Assembly (NCBI GenBank): GCA_018333655.1
Contig: JAGXTJ010000006.1
Span: 1-61,660 of the forward strand
Length of the DNA: 61,660 nucleotides
Source: Bacillota bacterium
Lineage (GTDB): Bacteria; Bacillota; UBA994
Direction: 5' to 3'
Position 1 is the first letter of the stretch; the number at the start of each line of letters is the position of its first letter. Under the pieces are notes generated by a model. That model was not told the origin of the DNA, did not search any database, and saw nothing but the letters and a program-made list of their open reading frames with translations. Below are positions 25,161 through 34,136 of this stretch, piece after piece. The translations under genes were made by a program, and so were the position numbers.

Positions 25161-26993
25161 CTAGTTGACTAAGTTGATAAGGTCAACCCCACGGTAGTAA
25201 TGTAACAAAATGTCGCGGAAAGTATGCCCAGCCGTAGCCATGCCACGTGCGCCCCACTGGCTCATGCCTACACCATGTCCCCAACCACTGCCGCTAAAGA
25301 CAAAACTGGTGGGTACGGCATTGATGCTCCTAGTGCCCGCAGCACCTTGGACAACATAAGTTTCTCTAGCTGGCAAAGCCTGCTGCCCCGCGGCCGTGGC
25401 TACATGCATGTTTTGCAGCGACGACGCTCTACCGACCGACTGGCCCTGGTGAACAAACAACTGCGGGAGTGTGGCTGTTACATTGTACATGGTAGAACGT
25501 AAGGCAAACAACCCTGCACTGCCGTCAAAAAGGCGAGCCTGCTGTCTCGTGTAAGTGACTGAGCCCCTAGTCCCATTGATAACGAGCTCTGCCACCCGGC
25601 CAGACTGGTAGCGCCTCGCCACATGTAGCGAAAGTATCGTCCCCACATCGCCCCTATTATGGCGCACAATACTCTGCATGGTCTCTTGGGTGATTTCATT
25701 ATGCCAGGTGGTATGTGTGCTACCTGCCGCCGCCGGAAAGGGATCGGGCACCCCGACCAGAAAACTCTGCGGCGTACCGCCCCACACATTCTCTACGTTT
25801 TCGGTATGTCCGCCGCTGTCTGAGTGGTAGAAGGTGGCGGCTGGGCGACCGTTAGCTAAGATTATCACTCCCCGCGTCTCGTCCACCGCGCGGCTCGATG
25901 CTTCGTGTTCCCAGGCTACCCCGCCATAGGCTTGACAACAAGTGCTCAGGGTACACAAATCAAAGCCGTCCGCACCATGACGATTACGATTGGCATAAGC
26001 ATAGGTCCTAGCCACCACGGCTTGCGCCTTTAGTGCTTCGAGGGGCCACGAGGCGGGCATCTCGCGCGGCACAACGCCCTTAAGATAATCGTCAACGTCC
26101 ATAATGCCGACCACTAAGAAGCGATGCGCACTATTGACGGCAAACTCAAAAATACCTCGGTGCAGGCGCCCATCTATACTCATGGCTACATCTAGGCCCT
26201 GCACGATCTCCGCGCGCAAAACCCTACGCGGAAGATTGGCAAAAGTAAACAAATGCCTGCCGTCCTGTCGAATCACTTCAATGCGCCGAAAATCTGTGGG
26301 GACTTCGCTAAAAGTAAAGAGAGGCAGAACTACGGCTAGTTCCGCGCGCAGACGGCTAAGCCCTACGGAGTCTAACTCCCTGCCAGCGGCTAGGCGGTAG
26401 GTGCCGTCGAAGAAAAGCGTAGTAGAAATACCGGCAGCAACGAGGCTGACCCTCTGCAACTCGGCTTCAGCACGGGTAGAAAAGGCATGATCAGTGACGA
26501 GGAACATAGCTCCACGCACGTTACCCTCTATACCGGCTTGCCGCAGGGATAGCAAGGCTTCACTCGCCTGCGCAGCTGTGAAAAATAGTCCTCCCACTGC
26601 CAAAAACCCTGCGCCTTCTTGCACCACAAAGCTAGGTTGCAAGCTTGCTGGCCAGCGTCCCAGGGTTGTTTGGGCTTCAGCTAATGTAGAAAAGGGCCCG
26701 ACTTGTAGGCGAATGGCCTCGCGTTCTATGCGCCAAGAGCCTGCGTCGTCGACCATAATTTCAACGGTGTTCTCGAGAAAATCGGCCATAAAGAACCGCA
26801 CCTGCCCACTGTAGCGTAGCGTTGCGGCAGGTAGAGTTAAATTGCCACTGTGCAGACCAATGCGAAATGTACTCGCCAAGAGTGGTCCCCCATCGGCAAA
26901 GAGGGGGCTACCGTACCAGAGAGGCAGGCCCAAGAGCAGGGCGCCAATGAGGCCAATGATGAGTAGGCGAGACTTGGCGTTAAGAAACGACAT
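25161..26993 (-). CDS. SpoIID/LytB-domain protein with SPOR-like region
   Basis: A 610-residue exported protein. An N-terminal membrane or signal segment (about 7-30) is followed by a SPOR-like region (IRLQVGPFSTLAEAQTTLGRWP, then AAQASEALLSLRQAGIEGNV), which may bind denuded peptidoglycan. The C-terminal SpoIID domain (about 285-610) shows DVDDYLKGVVPREMPASWPLEALKAQAVVARTYA, FYHSDSGGHTENVENVWGG and a closing SGSGWGHGVGMSQWGARGMA. SpoIID proteins are lytic transglycosylases that act on peptidoglycan during engulfment. ATG 26993 follows GGAGAGGG. It lies in the queuosine/ruv operon as in many Bacillota; it may be the housekeeping paralogue rather than the engulfment enzyme. Confidence 0.93.
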   Translation of the reverse strand: MSFLNAKSRLLIIGLIGALLLGLPLWYGSPLFADGGPLLASTFRIGLHSGNLTLPAATLRYSGQVRFFMADFLENTVEIMVDDAGSWRIEREAIRLQVGPFSTLAEAQTTLGRWPASLQPSFVVQEGAGFLAVGGLFFTAAQASEALLSLRQAGIEGNVRGAMFLVTDHAFSTRAEAELQRVSLVAAGISTTLFFDGTYRLAAGRELDSVGLSRLRAELAVVLPLFTFSEVPTDFRRIEVIRQDGRHLFTFANLPRRVLRAEIVQGLDVAMSIDGRLHRGIFEFAVNSAHRFLVVGIMDVDDYLKGVVPREMPASWPLEALKAQAVVARTYAYANRNRHGADGFDLCTLSTCCQAYGGVAWEHEASSRAVDETRGVIILANGRPAATFYHSDSGGHTENVENVWGGTPQSFLVGVPDPFPAAAGSTHTTWHNEITQETMQSIVRHNRGDVGTILSLHVARRYQSGRVAELVINGTRGSVTYTRQQARLFDGSAGLFALRSTMYNVTATLPQLFVHQGQSVGRASSLQNMHVATAAGQQALPARETYVVQGAAGTRSINAVPTSFVFSGSGWGHGVGMSQWGARGMATAGHTFRDILLHYYRGVDLINLVN

Positions 26994-27079
26994 GGTGCAT
27001 CCCTCTCCTTCACACAAGGTAAGTGCTGATTTCGACGACTACGCAAAAGTTCCTCTAGGGCTCAACTAGTAAATATTGC

Positions 27080-27637
27080 CTAGGATTTGGGCTTAGGTGG
27101 CACAAGGGCCTTTTCGGCTAGGCGTTCGCGTTCACTCAGAAAACAACCGCAGTATTTCTGTCGATACAGGGCGCGCTCACGGGCGAGTTGGTAAGTGAGC
27201 TTAAAGTAAGAACGCCAGTCGGCATAGTGGAAGGCTACGCCGTAGCGCAGGGCGGCCACCTCCCCCGCTCTCTTAATCTCGTCATGCTGCTGAAAGGGAC
27301 TAATTAGGAGTGTGCTACTAAAAGCGTCATAACCCTCGCGCACGGCGATTTCGGCCACTCTACTTAGTCGCAACCCGTAGCAGAGGTAGCAGCGCTCCGC
27401 GAGATCTGTTAGGGTGGCGGCTTGCCAACTTGCTTGGCTGCATTTTTCGTCAAGGCCTAACTCGAGGCCTACACTCTGGCAAAAAGTCTTTGCGCCAAGG
27501 AGTCGCCGCTCGTACTCTTCGGGCGGATGGATGTTAGGGTTAAAAAAGTACCCAGTCAGCTCATGCCCCGCCTCGCGCAAATGTTTAACAACGTAGGTCG
27601 CACAGGGGCCGCAACAAATGTGGAGTAAAAGGCGCAC
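27080..27637 (-). CDS. queH: Epoxyqueuosine reductase QueH
   Basis: The 185-residue enzyme reduces epoxyqueuosine in tRNA to queuosine. It has the family's Cys sites: LLHICCGPCA at the N-terminus, ERCYLCYGLRL mid-protein and QKYCGCFLS near the C-terminus, plus FSSTLLISPFQ. The start is GTG 27637, whose G is the last base of the ruvB stop codon, with AGAGG about 8 bases upstream; coupling to ruvB is expected. QueH is the cobalamin-independent alternative to QueG, and no queG is in the window. Confidence 0.95.
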   Translation of the reverse strand: MRLLLHICCGPCATYVVKHLREAGHELTGYFFNPNIHPPEEYERRLLGAKTFCQSVGLELGLDEKCSQASWQAATLTDLAERCYLCYGLRLSRVAEIAVREGYDAFSSTLLISPFQQHDEIKRAGEVAALRYGVAFHYADWRSYFKLTYQLARERALYRQKYCGCFLSERERLAEKALVPPKPKS

Positions 27638-28659
27638 TACCACAACCTCTGCTGCCGAGAGGAGTCTGGCGGCTCTTGCTCCAGGTAAGCCCAACCTAGG
27701 CGCGTAACCACCCTGCCGCGGGGGGTGCGCTGAATAAACCCTAGCTGCAAGAGGTACGGCTCGATCACGTCTTCGATGGTCTCCGTGGCTTCGCTAACAG
27801 CCGCGGCCAAGGTGTCTAAGCCCACGGGTCCCCCCTCAAACTTACTGATCATGGTCGCCAGCAGCTTCTTGTCGGTTCCATCTAGCCCTAGGGCGTCAAC
27901 CTCTAGGAGAGCAAGGGCGGAATCGGCCAGCCTCGCCGTTATGCTGCCCTCCCCCTTGACCTGGGCAAAATCACGCACGCGCCTAAGCAGGCGGTTTACT
28001 ACACGAGGTGTACCCCGCGAGCGCTTGGCGATTTCTTGCGCACCAAGATAATCGATTTGGACGTCTAATATACGGGCTGAACGCATCACTATCTCTTCTA
28101 GTTCTTCGTGCGTGTAAAAGTCGAGGCGACTGATGACTCCAAACCTATCCCTGAGAGGGGACGAAAGGGAGCCCGCCCGAGTTGTTGCACCGATAAGAGT
28201 AAATTTGGGCAAATCCAAGCGAATGCTTCTCGCGCTCGGCCCCTTGCCAATAATAATGTCGAGGGCGTAGTCTTCAAGGGCGGGATAAAGCACCTCTTCA
28301 ACCGCGCGACTCAAACGATGTATTTCATCGATGAAAAGGCAGTCGTATTCGGACAAGTTCGTTAATAAGGCCGCCAAATCTCCAGGGCGCTCAATAGCTG
28401 GCCCAGAAGTGATACGCAAATTTACGCCGAGTTCATTAGCGATGACAGTGGCGAGCGTCGTCTTGCCTAAGCCCGGAGGACCGTACAAAAGTACATGGTC
28501 GAGCGCTTCGCGGCGTAGGCGCGCGGCCTCAATAAACACCTGCAAATTGCTCTTTACTTTTGTTTGACCGATATACTCGCGCAAGTAGCGTGGTCTCAGG
28601 CTGCCTTCAATGTTTTCATCCCCCGCCTGCGGAAGGGGGTTTACTACGCGCTCTGCCAT
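27637..28659 (-). CDS. ruvB: Holliday junction branch migration ATPase RuvB
   Basis: The 340-residue AAA+ motor drives branch migration with RuvA. Visible features are the N-terminal [13 protein letters not shown], Walker [10 protein letters not shown], Walker B FIDEIHRL, sensor [18 protein letters not shown], and a C-terminal winged helix with [13 protein letters not shown]. It lies 4 bp after ruvA and shares a base with the queH start. Confidence 0.98.
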   Translation of the reverse strand: MAERVVNPLPQAGDENIEGSLRPRYLREYIGQTKVKSNLQVFIEAARLRREALDHVLLYGPPGLGKTTLATVIANELGVNLRITSGPAIERPGDLAALLTNLSEYDCLFIDEIHRLSRAVEEVLYPALEDYALDIIIGKGPSARSIRLDLPKFTLIGATTRAGSLSSPLRDRFGVISRLDFYTHEELEEIVMRSARILDVQIDYLGAQEIAKRSRGTPRVVNRLLRRVRDFAQVKGEGSITARLADSALALLEVDALGLDGTDKKLLATMISKFEGGPVGLDTLAAAVSEATETIEDVIEPYLLQLGFIQRTPRGRVVTRLGWAYLEQEPPDSSRQQRLW

Positions 28660-28663
28660 CTCT

Positions 28664-29281
28664 CTACCGTCCTTCTGCCATGGTTCTCAAAACAGCTTTT
28701 AACAGTTCCTCTACCGTCGCTTCAGCCCCAAAAAGTGCACGCGCCTGCTTGAGGTGCTTGTCCACCTCGTGTTCTTGATACCCTAGGCTCAGGAGCGCAC
28801 CTAAAGCCTGTCCTAGAGCGCCACTTGTACTTAAGGGCTGGGCCCCTGTTGATAGCATGAACCCACCACCATCACCCATGTTGCGGGCGATTTTCTCCTT
28901 TAACTCGAGTATCAAGCGTTCCGCTGTCTTCTTGCCTATGCCCTGCACCTTGGTTAGCCAGCCTACATCGCCCGTGACGATCGCACCATAGATTTCGGCC
29001 GAGCTGCCTGCACCGCATATGTTGAGGGCCGCCTTAGGCCCGATCCCCGTGACAGTCAAAAGCATTTCAAAAAGGGCTAGCGCCTCCATTTCGGGAAAGC
29101 CATAGAGGGATAGCTCGTCTTCTCGAACCAGAAGATAAGTGTAGAACTTAACTGTATCCTCAAGGCGCAAGGGCTCGAGAGCGCGCTGCGCGGTAAAAAT
29201 ACGGTAACCTATGCCATTATTATCAATAATAGCGGCCTGAGCCGTCTTAGCTCTTAGTAGGCCGGAAATATAGCTGTACAC
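28664..29281 (-). CDS. ruvA: Holliday junction DNA-binding subunit RuvA
   Basis: The 205-residue protein recognises four-way junctions and targets RuvB. It has the N-terminal OB fold ([12 protein letters not shown]...NNGIGYRIF), paired helix-hairpin-helix motifs ([40 protein letters not shown]) and a C-terminal RuvB-binding domain after a flexible linker. Its start overlaps the ruvC stop by one base. Confidence 0.97.
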   Translation of the reverse strand: MYSYISGLLRAKTAQAAIIDNNGIGYRIFTAQRALEPLRLEDTVKFYTYLLVREDELSLYGFPEMEALALFEMLLTVTGIGPKAALNICGAGSSAEIYGAIVTGDVGWLTKVQGIGKKTAERLILELKEKIARNMGDGGGFMLSTGAQPLSTSGALGQALGALLSLGYQEHEVDKHLKQARALFGAEATVEELLKAVLRTMAEGR

Positions 29282-29784
29282 TAGCGCTGCCCCCCTTTCC
29301 CTATGGCCTGGGAGAACCGATATGACTGCAAATGACAGAGCGCTATCGCTACAGCGTCGGCAGCATCATCCGGTCTAATGATCTCTTTTAATCCCAGCAT
29401 GGATTGCACCATGCGCTGGATTTGCCCCTTATCCGCTCTGCCAAAGCCCGTCAGTGCCTGCTTGACCTGCAAAGGGGTGTATTCAGCCGTGGGTATGTTC
29501 TGATTGGCCAGCGCTAAGAGTATAACTCCTCTCGCTTGCGCTACCGCTAGCGCTGTGGTCACATTGGTATTAAAAAACAGTTGCTCAACCGCAGCCGTGT
29601 TGATTTTGCCCTCCACAAGAACCGCCGCTAATTCGTTAAAGATGATCTGTAAGCGCTCTGCTGCGGGAAGAGTGGCTGGGGTGCGAATGCAGCCTACGCG
29701 TTGGAGCTGTACTTTGTTGTTTATCTCTTCTACAACGCCAAAGCCGGTCAAAGCTAGGCCTGGGTCTATACCTAGGACCAACAT
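29281..29784 (-). CDS. ruvC: Holliday junction resolvase RuvC
   Basis: The 167-residue endonuclease cleaves Holliday junctions. The acidic active site is visible: Asp in GIDPGLALTGFG, Glu in AAVEQLFFNTN, and a C-terminal Asp pair in RPDDAADAVAIALCH. It is first in the ruvCAB-queH-spoIID-queA-tgt operon. Start: ATG 29784 preceded by a GGGGG stretch. Confidence 0.97.
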   Translation of the reverse strand: MLVLGIDPGLALTGFGVVEEINNKVQLQRVGCIRTPATLPAAERLQIIFNELAAVLVEGKINTAAVEQLFFNTNVTTALAVAQARGVILLALANQNIPTAEYTPLQVKQALTGFGRADKGQIQRMVQSMLGLKEIIRPDDAADAVAIALCHLQSYRFSQAIGKGGQR

Positions 29785-29844
29785 CCCTATCCCCCCTGAA
29801 CATTAGTTCGCCACTTGCCTCGAGATACCTTCATAATTCAAGCC

Positions 29845-29870
29845 AACAAAAGACCGGCTTGCGCCGGGGC
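29845..29870 (-). terminator. Terminator after nadE
   Basis: On the minus strand CCGGC and GCCGG pair around a GCAA loop, and the stem is followed by TCTTTTGTTGG. It lies 16 bp after the nadE stop and before ruvC. Confidence 0.75.
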
Positions 29871-29885
29871 CTCATTAGCTCTAAT

Positions 29886-30617
29886 TTAGAGTCTTGGGAT
29901 GGGTGGCAGGCGTTTCTTATGTGTGCTGGTAGCCGCTAAGCTATCTACCCTTTCTTTTATGTGGGGGGCGGCGTCACCTATGAGTATGTACTCATCTAGC
30001 TCCCTGTATGTAAGCCCCATTTCGCCCTCATCGGTCTGCCCAGCCCACAACCCCGCCGTGGGTGGTTTATCAATTATAACTTGTGGTACACCCAAGTACT
30101 TTGCCAACTCGCGCACTTCAGTCTTGACCAAGCCAGCGAGAGGCATGAGGTCAACTCCGCCATCCCCATACTTGGTAAAGTAGCCGATGGTCAGCTCGCT
30201 ACGGTTACTGGTGCCCAAGACTAGGTAGGCATGGATACTAGCATAGTAGTAGAGAGCTGTCATGCGTAGCCGCGGTTTGACATTAGCTAGGGTTAGCTCT
30301 GGCACCACGGGCCTACCCTGCTGTCCTAGGGCGAGAGTGGACACCAGCTGGTCAAAAGCGGACGACAAATCAACTGTAAGCATTTCGAGGCCAAAGGTCT
30401 CTGCTGTGAGCGCGGCATGCTCACGATCTAGCGGGTTTGAATGGCATGGCAAGCATACCGCTAGAGCCTTGTGGGGGAAGGCGCGCTTCGCGAGCCCTGC
30501 CACCACGGCCGAATCGATACCTCCACTAAGTCCAAAGACGACGCCCTGCATGTTTGCCGACTCAACCTGCTTGGTAAGCCAAGAAACGAGTTTGCTCGCT
30601 ACCGTGGAAGTTTCTAT
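29886..30617 (-). CDS. nadE: NH3-dependent NAD+ synthetase, probable AUA start
   Basis: The 243-residue enzyme amidates deamido-NAD. It has the P-loop SGGIDSAVVAGL, LGTSNRSELTIGYFTKYGDGGVDLMPL and the closing KKRLPPIPRL. No glutaminase domain is present, so it uses ammonia. A clean ribosome binding site (AAGGGGGAA) lies just after the ychF stop, and the only codon at correct spacing in frame is ATA (30617). The nearest in-frame ATG (30668) lies inside ychF with no good binding site and would add 17 residues unlike the family. I therefore list the ATA start; an ATG-started form extending to 30668 cannot be ruled out. Confidence 0.9.
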   Translation of the reverse strand: METSTVASKLVSWLTKQVESANMQGVVFGLSGGIDSAVVAGLAKRAFPHKALAVCLPCHSNPLDREHAALTAETFGLEMLTVDLSSAFDQLVSTLALGQQGRPVVPELTLANVKPRLRMTALYYYASIHAYLVLGTSNRSELTIGYFTKYGDGGVDLMPLAGLVKTEVRELAKYLGVPQVIIDKPPTAGLWAGQTDEGEMGLTYRELDEYILIGDAAPHIKERVDSLAATSTHKKRLPPIPRL

Positions 30618-30633
30618 GAGAAGTTCCCCCTTA

Positions 30634-31725
30634 CTACACGTTAAAGCGAATACTGAGAATATCTCCATCCTGCACGATGTAGTCTTTGCCCTCGAGCGAA
30701 AACAGACCTTTTTCTTTTACTTTGGCAGGCGACCCTAAGGTCTCCATATCTATATAGCGCATCAATTCGGCCCTAATAAAGCCGCGTTCGAGATCGGAAT
30801 GAATTTTACCTGCAGCCTGCTTGGCTGTGCTGTGGCGACGTATGGTCCAGGCTCGTACTTCGTCTTCTCCTACTGTAAAAAATGAGAGCAACCCCAGCAC
30901 GTCATACGAGGCCTTAGCAATGCGGTCAATACCAGGCTCGGTGATACCAAGCTCCCGCAAGAACTCCTGTCTCTCTGATTCTTCAAGTTCAGATAGCTCC
31001 ACTTCCGTGTTAGCAGAAAGGAGGATAATGGGCCACGCGTAGCTAGCAGCATAGGCCATAAGCTCTGCCTTACCCGAGTAATCCATCGTAGACAACTGAC
31101 TCTCGTCGAGATTAATGACCAAGATCATGGGTTTGTCCGTTAAGAAAGTGTACTGCGTGAGTGCATGGCGCTCTAGAGCACTAAGTGAAAGTGTATTTAG
31201 GGGGCGTTCGTTCTCAAGGTGGGTGAGGATTTTTTCGAGTAAGGCGATTTCTTCCTCGGCTTGAGGTGGGCGTTTTTTCCCCTCTTTAAGTCGAGTTAAC
31301 CTCTTGTCAACAAAGGCCATATCAGCCATAAGCAGTTCGTAAGAGACGGTTTGCACGTCTCGCAAGGGAGACACGCTACCTTCGACATGCTCACAGTCAC
31401 TGTTATTAAAGGCCCGCACCACATGTACCAAGGCGTCCACCCTGCGCACCGACTCGAGGAAGGCATTACCAACCCCTTGCCCCTCGGATGCGCCCCTAAC
31501 TAAGCCTGGCATATCCATAAACTCTATTTGAGCATAGGTGGTCTTCTTAGGTCTGTAAAGTGCGGTGAGAAAATCGACCCGGCGATCTGGCACCCTAGCC
31601 ATACCAAGATTGGCCTCTGTCTTACCAGAGAAAAAAGCGCTTGTTTGGGCCCTAGCCCCTGTCAGCAAGTTAAATACTGTCGTTTTTCCGGACATGGGTA
31701 GCCCGATTATACCGCATGATGGCAT
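30634..31725 (-). CDS. ychF: Redox-responsive ATPase/GTPase YchF (OLA1 family)
   Basis: The 363-residue protein binds ATP and associates with ribosomes. It has the G1 loop [12 protein letters not shown], the G3 motif [21 protein letters not shown]4 NLDES in place of NKxD (the family's ATP-preferring change), and a C-terminal TGS domain ([28 protein letters not shown]). Its ATG abuts the ylbF stop. Confidence 0.95.
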   Translation of the reverse strand: MPSCGIIGLPMSGKTTVFNLLTGARAQTSAFFSGKTEANLGMARVPDRRVDFLTALYRPKKTTYAQIEFMDMPGLVRGASEGQGVGNAFLESVRRVDALVHVVRAFNNSDCEHVEGSVSPLRDVQTVSYELLMADMAFVDKRLTRLKEGKKRPPQAEEEIALLEKILTHLENERPLNTLSLSALERHALTQYTFLTDKPMILVINLDESQLSTMDYSGKAELMAYAASYAWPIILLSANTEVELSELEESERQEFLRELGITEPGIDRIAKASYDVLGLLSFFTVGEDEVRAWTIRRHSTAKQAAGKIHSDLERGFIRAELMRYIDMETLGSPAKVKEKGLFSLEGKDYIVQDGDILSIRFNV

Positions 31726-32094
31726 CTAGTTGTTACCGCCTTCCTGTTCCTCCGTGTAGATTGAGCTGATCTCCTCGATAGAGTCACCGATAATGCGCTG
31801 AATATCATTGTATATAGTGGCAAATTTAGCTTCGGCTTGCAAATACTCTCGCACAATGCTATTGAGTGCGACTATTTCAGATAGCCGTTGCATCGCCTGA
31901 ACTTGCTCTGACTCTGGGGCTTTCCCAGACATGAGCTGTGCCTGATAGGCTATTTCTTTACGCCTGTAATCAACAAACATCTTGTAGGCGGGTTGGTCTT
32001 CTTTGAGCTTGCTTTGCCATTGTTTAAGCGTGTGAAATTCGGGGGTCGCCCTCAGGGCTCGCGCTAATTCGTGTGCTTTGTCATGTATGAGCAT
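31726..32094 (-). CDS. YlbF/YmcA family regulator
   Basis: The 122-residue protein is mostly helical and has the family pattern: KAHELARALRATPEF near the start, YKMFVDYRRKEIAYQAQLMSGK in the middle, and AEAKFATIYNDIQRIIGDSI. In Bacillus, YlbF, YmcA and YaaT form a complex that controls RNase Y and promotes sporulation, competence and biofilm formation. The ATG has GGAGG about 7 bases upstream. It is directly upstream of ychF. Confidence 0.85.
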   Translation of the reverse strand: MLIHDKAHELARALRATPEFHTLKQWQSKLKEDQPAYKMFVDYRRKEIAYQAQLMSGKAPESEQVQAMQRLSEIVALNSIVREYLQAEAKFATIYNDIQRIIGDSIEEISSIYTEEQEGGNN

Positions 32095-32172
32095 AGATCC
32101 ACCTCCAACATTCCTTGCGGATATTATATACTACTTGAAGGTGACTGCACCATCTCTACAGGGAGGAAAGCC

Positions 32173-33114
32173 ATGCCAAAGCACTTTTTCGTCACCGGAG
32201 AAGAAGAGAGTCTGTCGGCCCTCATGAACGCGTGCTGCCAGGGGAAACGTAACTACAGCACCGTCAGTCGTAATGAAATACGCCAAATTCTCGCTCGCGG
32301 CAGGCGCGGAACAGCAGGGAAACTGTTGATGCTTAGTGACGAGCACCGCCCGCTCGGTGCCTGCCATGTTTTTACTCTCGGCAAAGAGCGACAGGGCTAC
32401 CTCGCCTACCTTTTATCTGTGCCAGGTGAAGAACATATGGTCTGGCCTCTGCTTATCGATGCCGCGCACAGTGCGCTGTCTGCTGCTACCAGCATCACTA
32501 TTGGCTCACCTTACACTCCCCTGTATCAAGCTGTCGAGGGGCGCTTCCAACCCCTGTGGGGAGGAACCGAGACTCTCGAAGTAAGTGGCGCGGACACATT
32601 ACTGAAAGAGTTTCTCTGGCAAAGGGGATATGTTGACCGAGAAAACTATGTTACCATGACCAAGCAATTGTCCTTTTTAGAGCAGGACAGCACCCTTAGT
32701 TTAAGATTGCTGCCAGATGGCCTAGTGTTCGAGATTTTGCGAGGGGACGACTGTTGGTACAATGCCTATGACTGGTATGGGCAAAACTCCGCCGGGGAGT
32801 TCGGTCTGCGTAACGAATCACTTTCAGCCTACGTCTTACGAAAAGGCCATCGCATTATCGGTCATACCGCTTGGTATCCCATGCTTCAGGCAGGGAGCGC
32901 GGCATTATGCGATTTTGAGGTGAGGAGGGAGGCTAGGGGACAGGGTATAGGCAAACTACTATTAAGGCATACCCTGCAGCAACTTCGGCGCGACGGCTAC
33001 CGTACTTGTGAGCTCTTCGTCAACCCGCGCCAAAGCCCTGAAGCTCACGCCCTCTACCACCGCGCTAGCTTTCAAGACGAGGCTACTTGGCATGAATTAA
33101 CAAGACCCGGTTAA
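32173..33114 (+). CDS. Two-domain GNAT-family acetyltransferase
   Basis: A 313-residue protein. The C-terminal half (about 185-313) is a normal GNAT domain with the acetyl-CoA loop VRREARGQGIGKLLLRHTL and FVNPRQSPEAHALYHRASF. The N-terminal half (about 1-165) has GNAT-like strands and helices but a weak CoA loop, as in tandem GNAT proteins where one domain is degenerate. Substrate unknown. ATG 32173 follows AGGGAGG. It is divergent from ylbF across an 80-bp AT-rich gap. Confidence 0.8.
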   Translation: MPKHFFVTGEEESLSALMNACCQGKRNYSTVSRNEIRQILARGRRGTAGKLLMLSDEHRPLGACHVFTLGKERQGYLAYLLSVPGEEHMVWPLLIDAAHSALSAATSITIGSPYTPLYQAVEGRFQPLWGGTETLEVSGADTLLKEFLWQRGYVDRENYVTMTKQLSFLEQDSTLSLRLLPDGLVFEILRGDDCWYNAYDWYGQNSAGEFGLRNESLSAYVLRKGHRIIGHTAWYPMLQAGSAALCDFEVRREARGQGIGKLLLRHTLQQLRRDGYRTCELFVNPRQSPEAHALYHRASFQDEATWHELTRPG

Positions 33115-33270
33115 ATATTAATTTAATTTTTTATTGACTGGGAGGAAATATAACTAGTTTAACGAAGTATAATATAAGCGTTAAGGCAAGTTCTTCATTT
33201 GCTTCTGGGGGGAGAGATAGTGATGGACTGCCGAGCAACTCTTAACTTAGCATTCAAGGAGGTCGGTCAA

Positions 33271-34014
33271 GTGAAGAAAATCGCAATTGCCCTTATGGTG
33301 GCTGTCATGGCCATCGTCTTACTCGTAGGCTGCCAGCCCGCCCGAGTTTACAATGATGGTACATTCACAGCCTTTTCTGACGCCACAGACAGAGGCTACA
33401 TGGAAGTAGAACTGACTATTAAGAACGACAAAATTACTGAAGCCCATGTCCGCGGTTTTGACGGTCTAGCCTTAGAAAAGACAGAAACCTACCGCCATCA
33501 ACCCTTCCTCACCGCCAAGGCGGAACTCCCCAAGCGTATCGTAGCGCAAAACAGCTGGGACATCGACTTGGTCTCCGGCGCTACTGCTTCTTCAAACCAA
33601 GTACGCATGGCCGCACTAAGGGCATTGCAAAAAGCGCGCGTCACCCCCTCCACCACCGCGCAGTTCTTTGACGGCACCTACATGGCCATGTCAGACCGCG
33701 GCCAGTTAGGCTGGGCCATCGCTTGGGTCACTATCGGCAACGACAAGATCACGAATGTTGTCATCCATGAAACAACCGCTGCCAGAGATGCTACCGGCGC
33801 AGTTATCCCCGACCAGTTCGTACGCAAGAACGTAGACGCTGCGAGCCCCGATTTCTACGCTTTTGCTCCTTACCATGAGGCTAGGGTTGAACTCCCCAAG
33901 CGTTTTGTGGCTGCGAACAGTGCCACTGTAGACGTCTTTACCGGCGCAACCATCACCTCAACTAACGCCATGGCCGCTGTTGCCCGCGCCCTTGAAAAGG
34001 CCAAGCGCAGATAA
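33271..34014 (+). CDS. Lipoprotein with two FMN-binding domains
   Basis: The 247-residue protein has a lipoprotein signal with lipobox LLVGC (Cys 21) and two repeated FMN_bind domains (about 28-120 and 130-245). Each carries the flavinylation site: SGAT at about 102-105 and TGAT at about 224-227, where FMN is attached to Thr through phosphate by ApbE. Such proteins shuttle electrons outside the membrane. GTG 33271 follows AAGGAGGT by 8 bases. The two domains share motifs (HQPFLTAKAELPKRIVAQNSW and YHEARVELPKRFVAANSA), pointing to internal duplication. No apbE is in the window. Confidence 0.9.
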   Translation: MKKIAIALMVAVMAIVLLVGCQPARVYNDGTFTAFSDATDRGYMEVELTIKNDKITEAHVRGFDGLALEKTETYRHQPFLTAKAELPKRIVAQNSWDIDLVSGATASSNQVRMAALRALQKARVTPSTTAQFFDGTYMAMSDRGQLGWAIAWVTIGNDKITNVVIHETTAARDATGAVIPDQFVRKNVDAASPDFYAFAPYHEARVELPKRFVAANSATVDVFTGATITSTNAMAAVARALEKAKRR

Positions 34015-34040
34015 CTAAAACGCCCACCCTTATCCTCCCA

Positions 34041-34064
34041 AGAGCAGGCGAAAGCCTGCTCTTT
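34041..34064 (+). terminator. Terminator after the FMN-binding lipoprotein
   Basis: AGAGCAGGC and GCCTGCTCT pair around a GAAA tetraloop, followed by TTTTCTCTT. Confidence 0.93.
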
Positions 34065-34136
34065 TCTCTTGGCCAGTAGCCTAGCCGACTGAGTCTCTGC
34101 GAAGTATAATCTTCGTAGTGACAGAGGAGGATGGCT

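Noticed and set aside
33134-33173. Promoter before the FMN-binding lipoprotein (TTGACT and TATAAT)
   Set aside because: The two boxes are 28 bp apart, too far for one sigma-A promoter, and neither has a partner at 16-18 bp.
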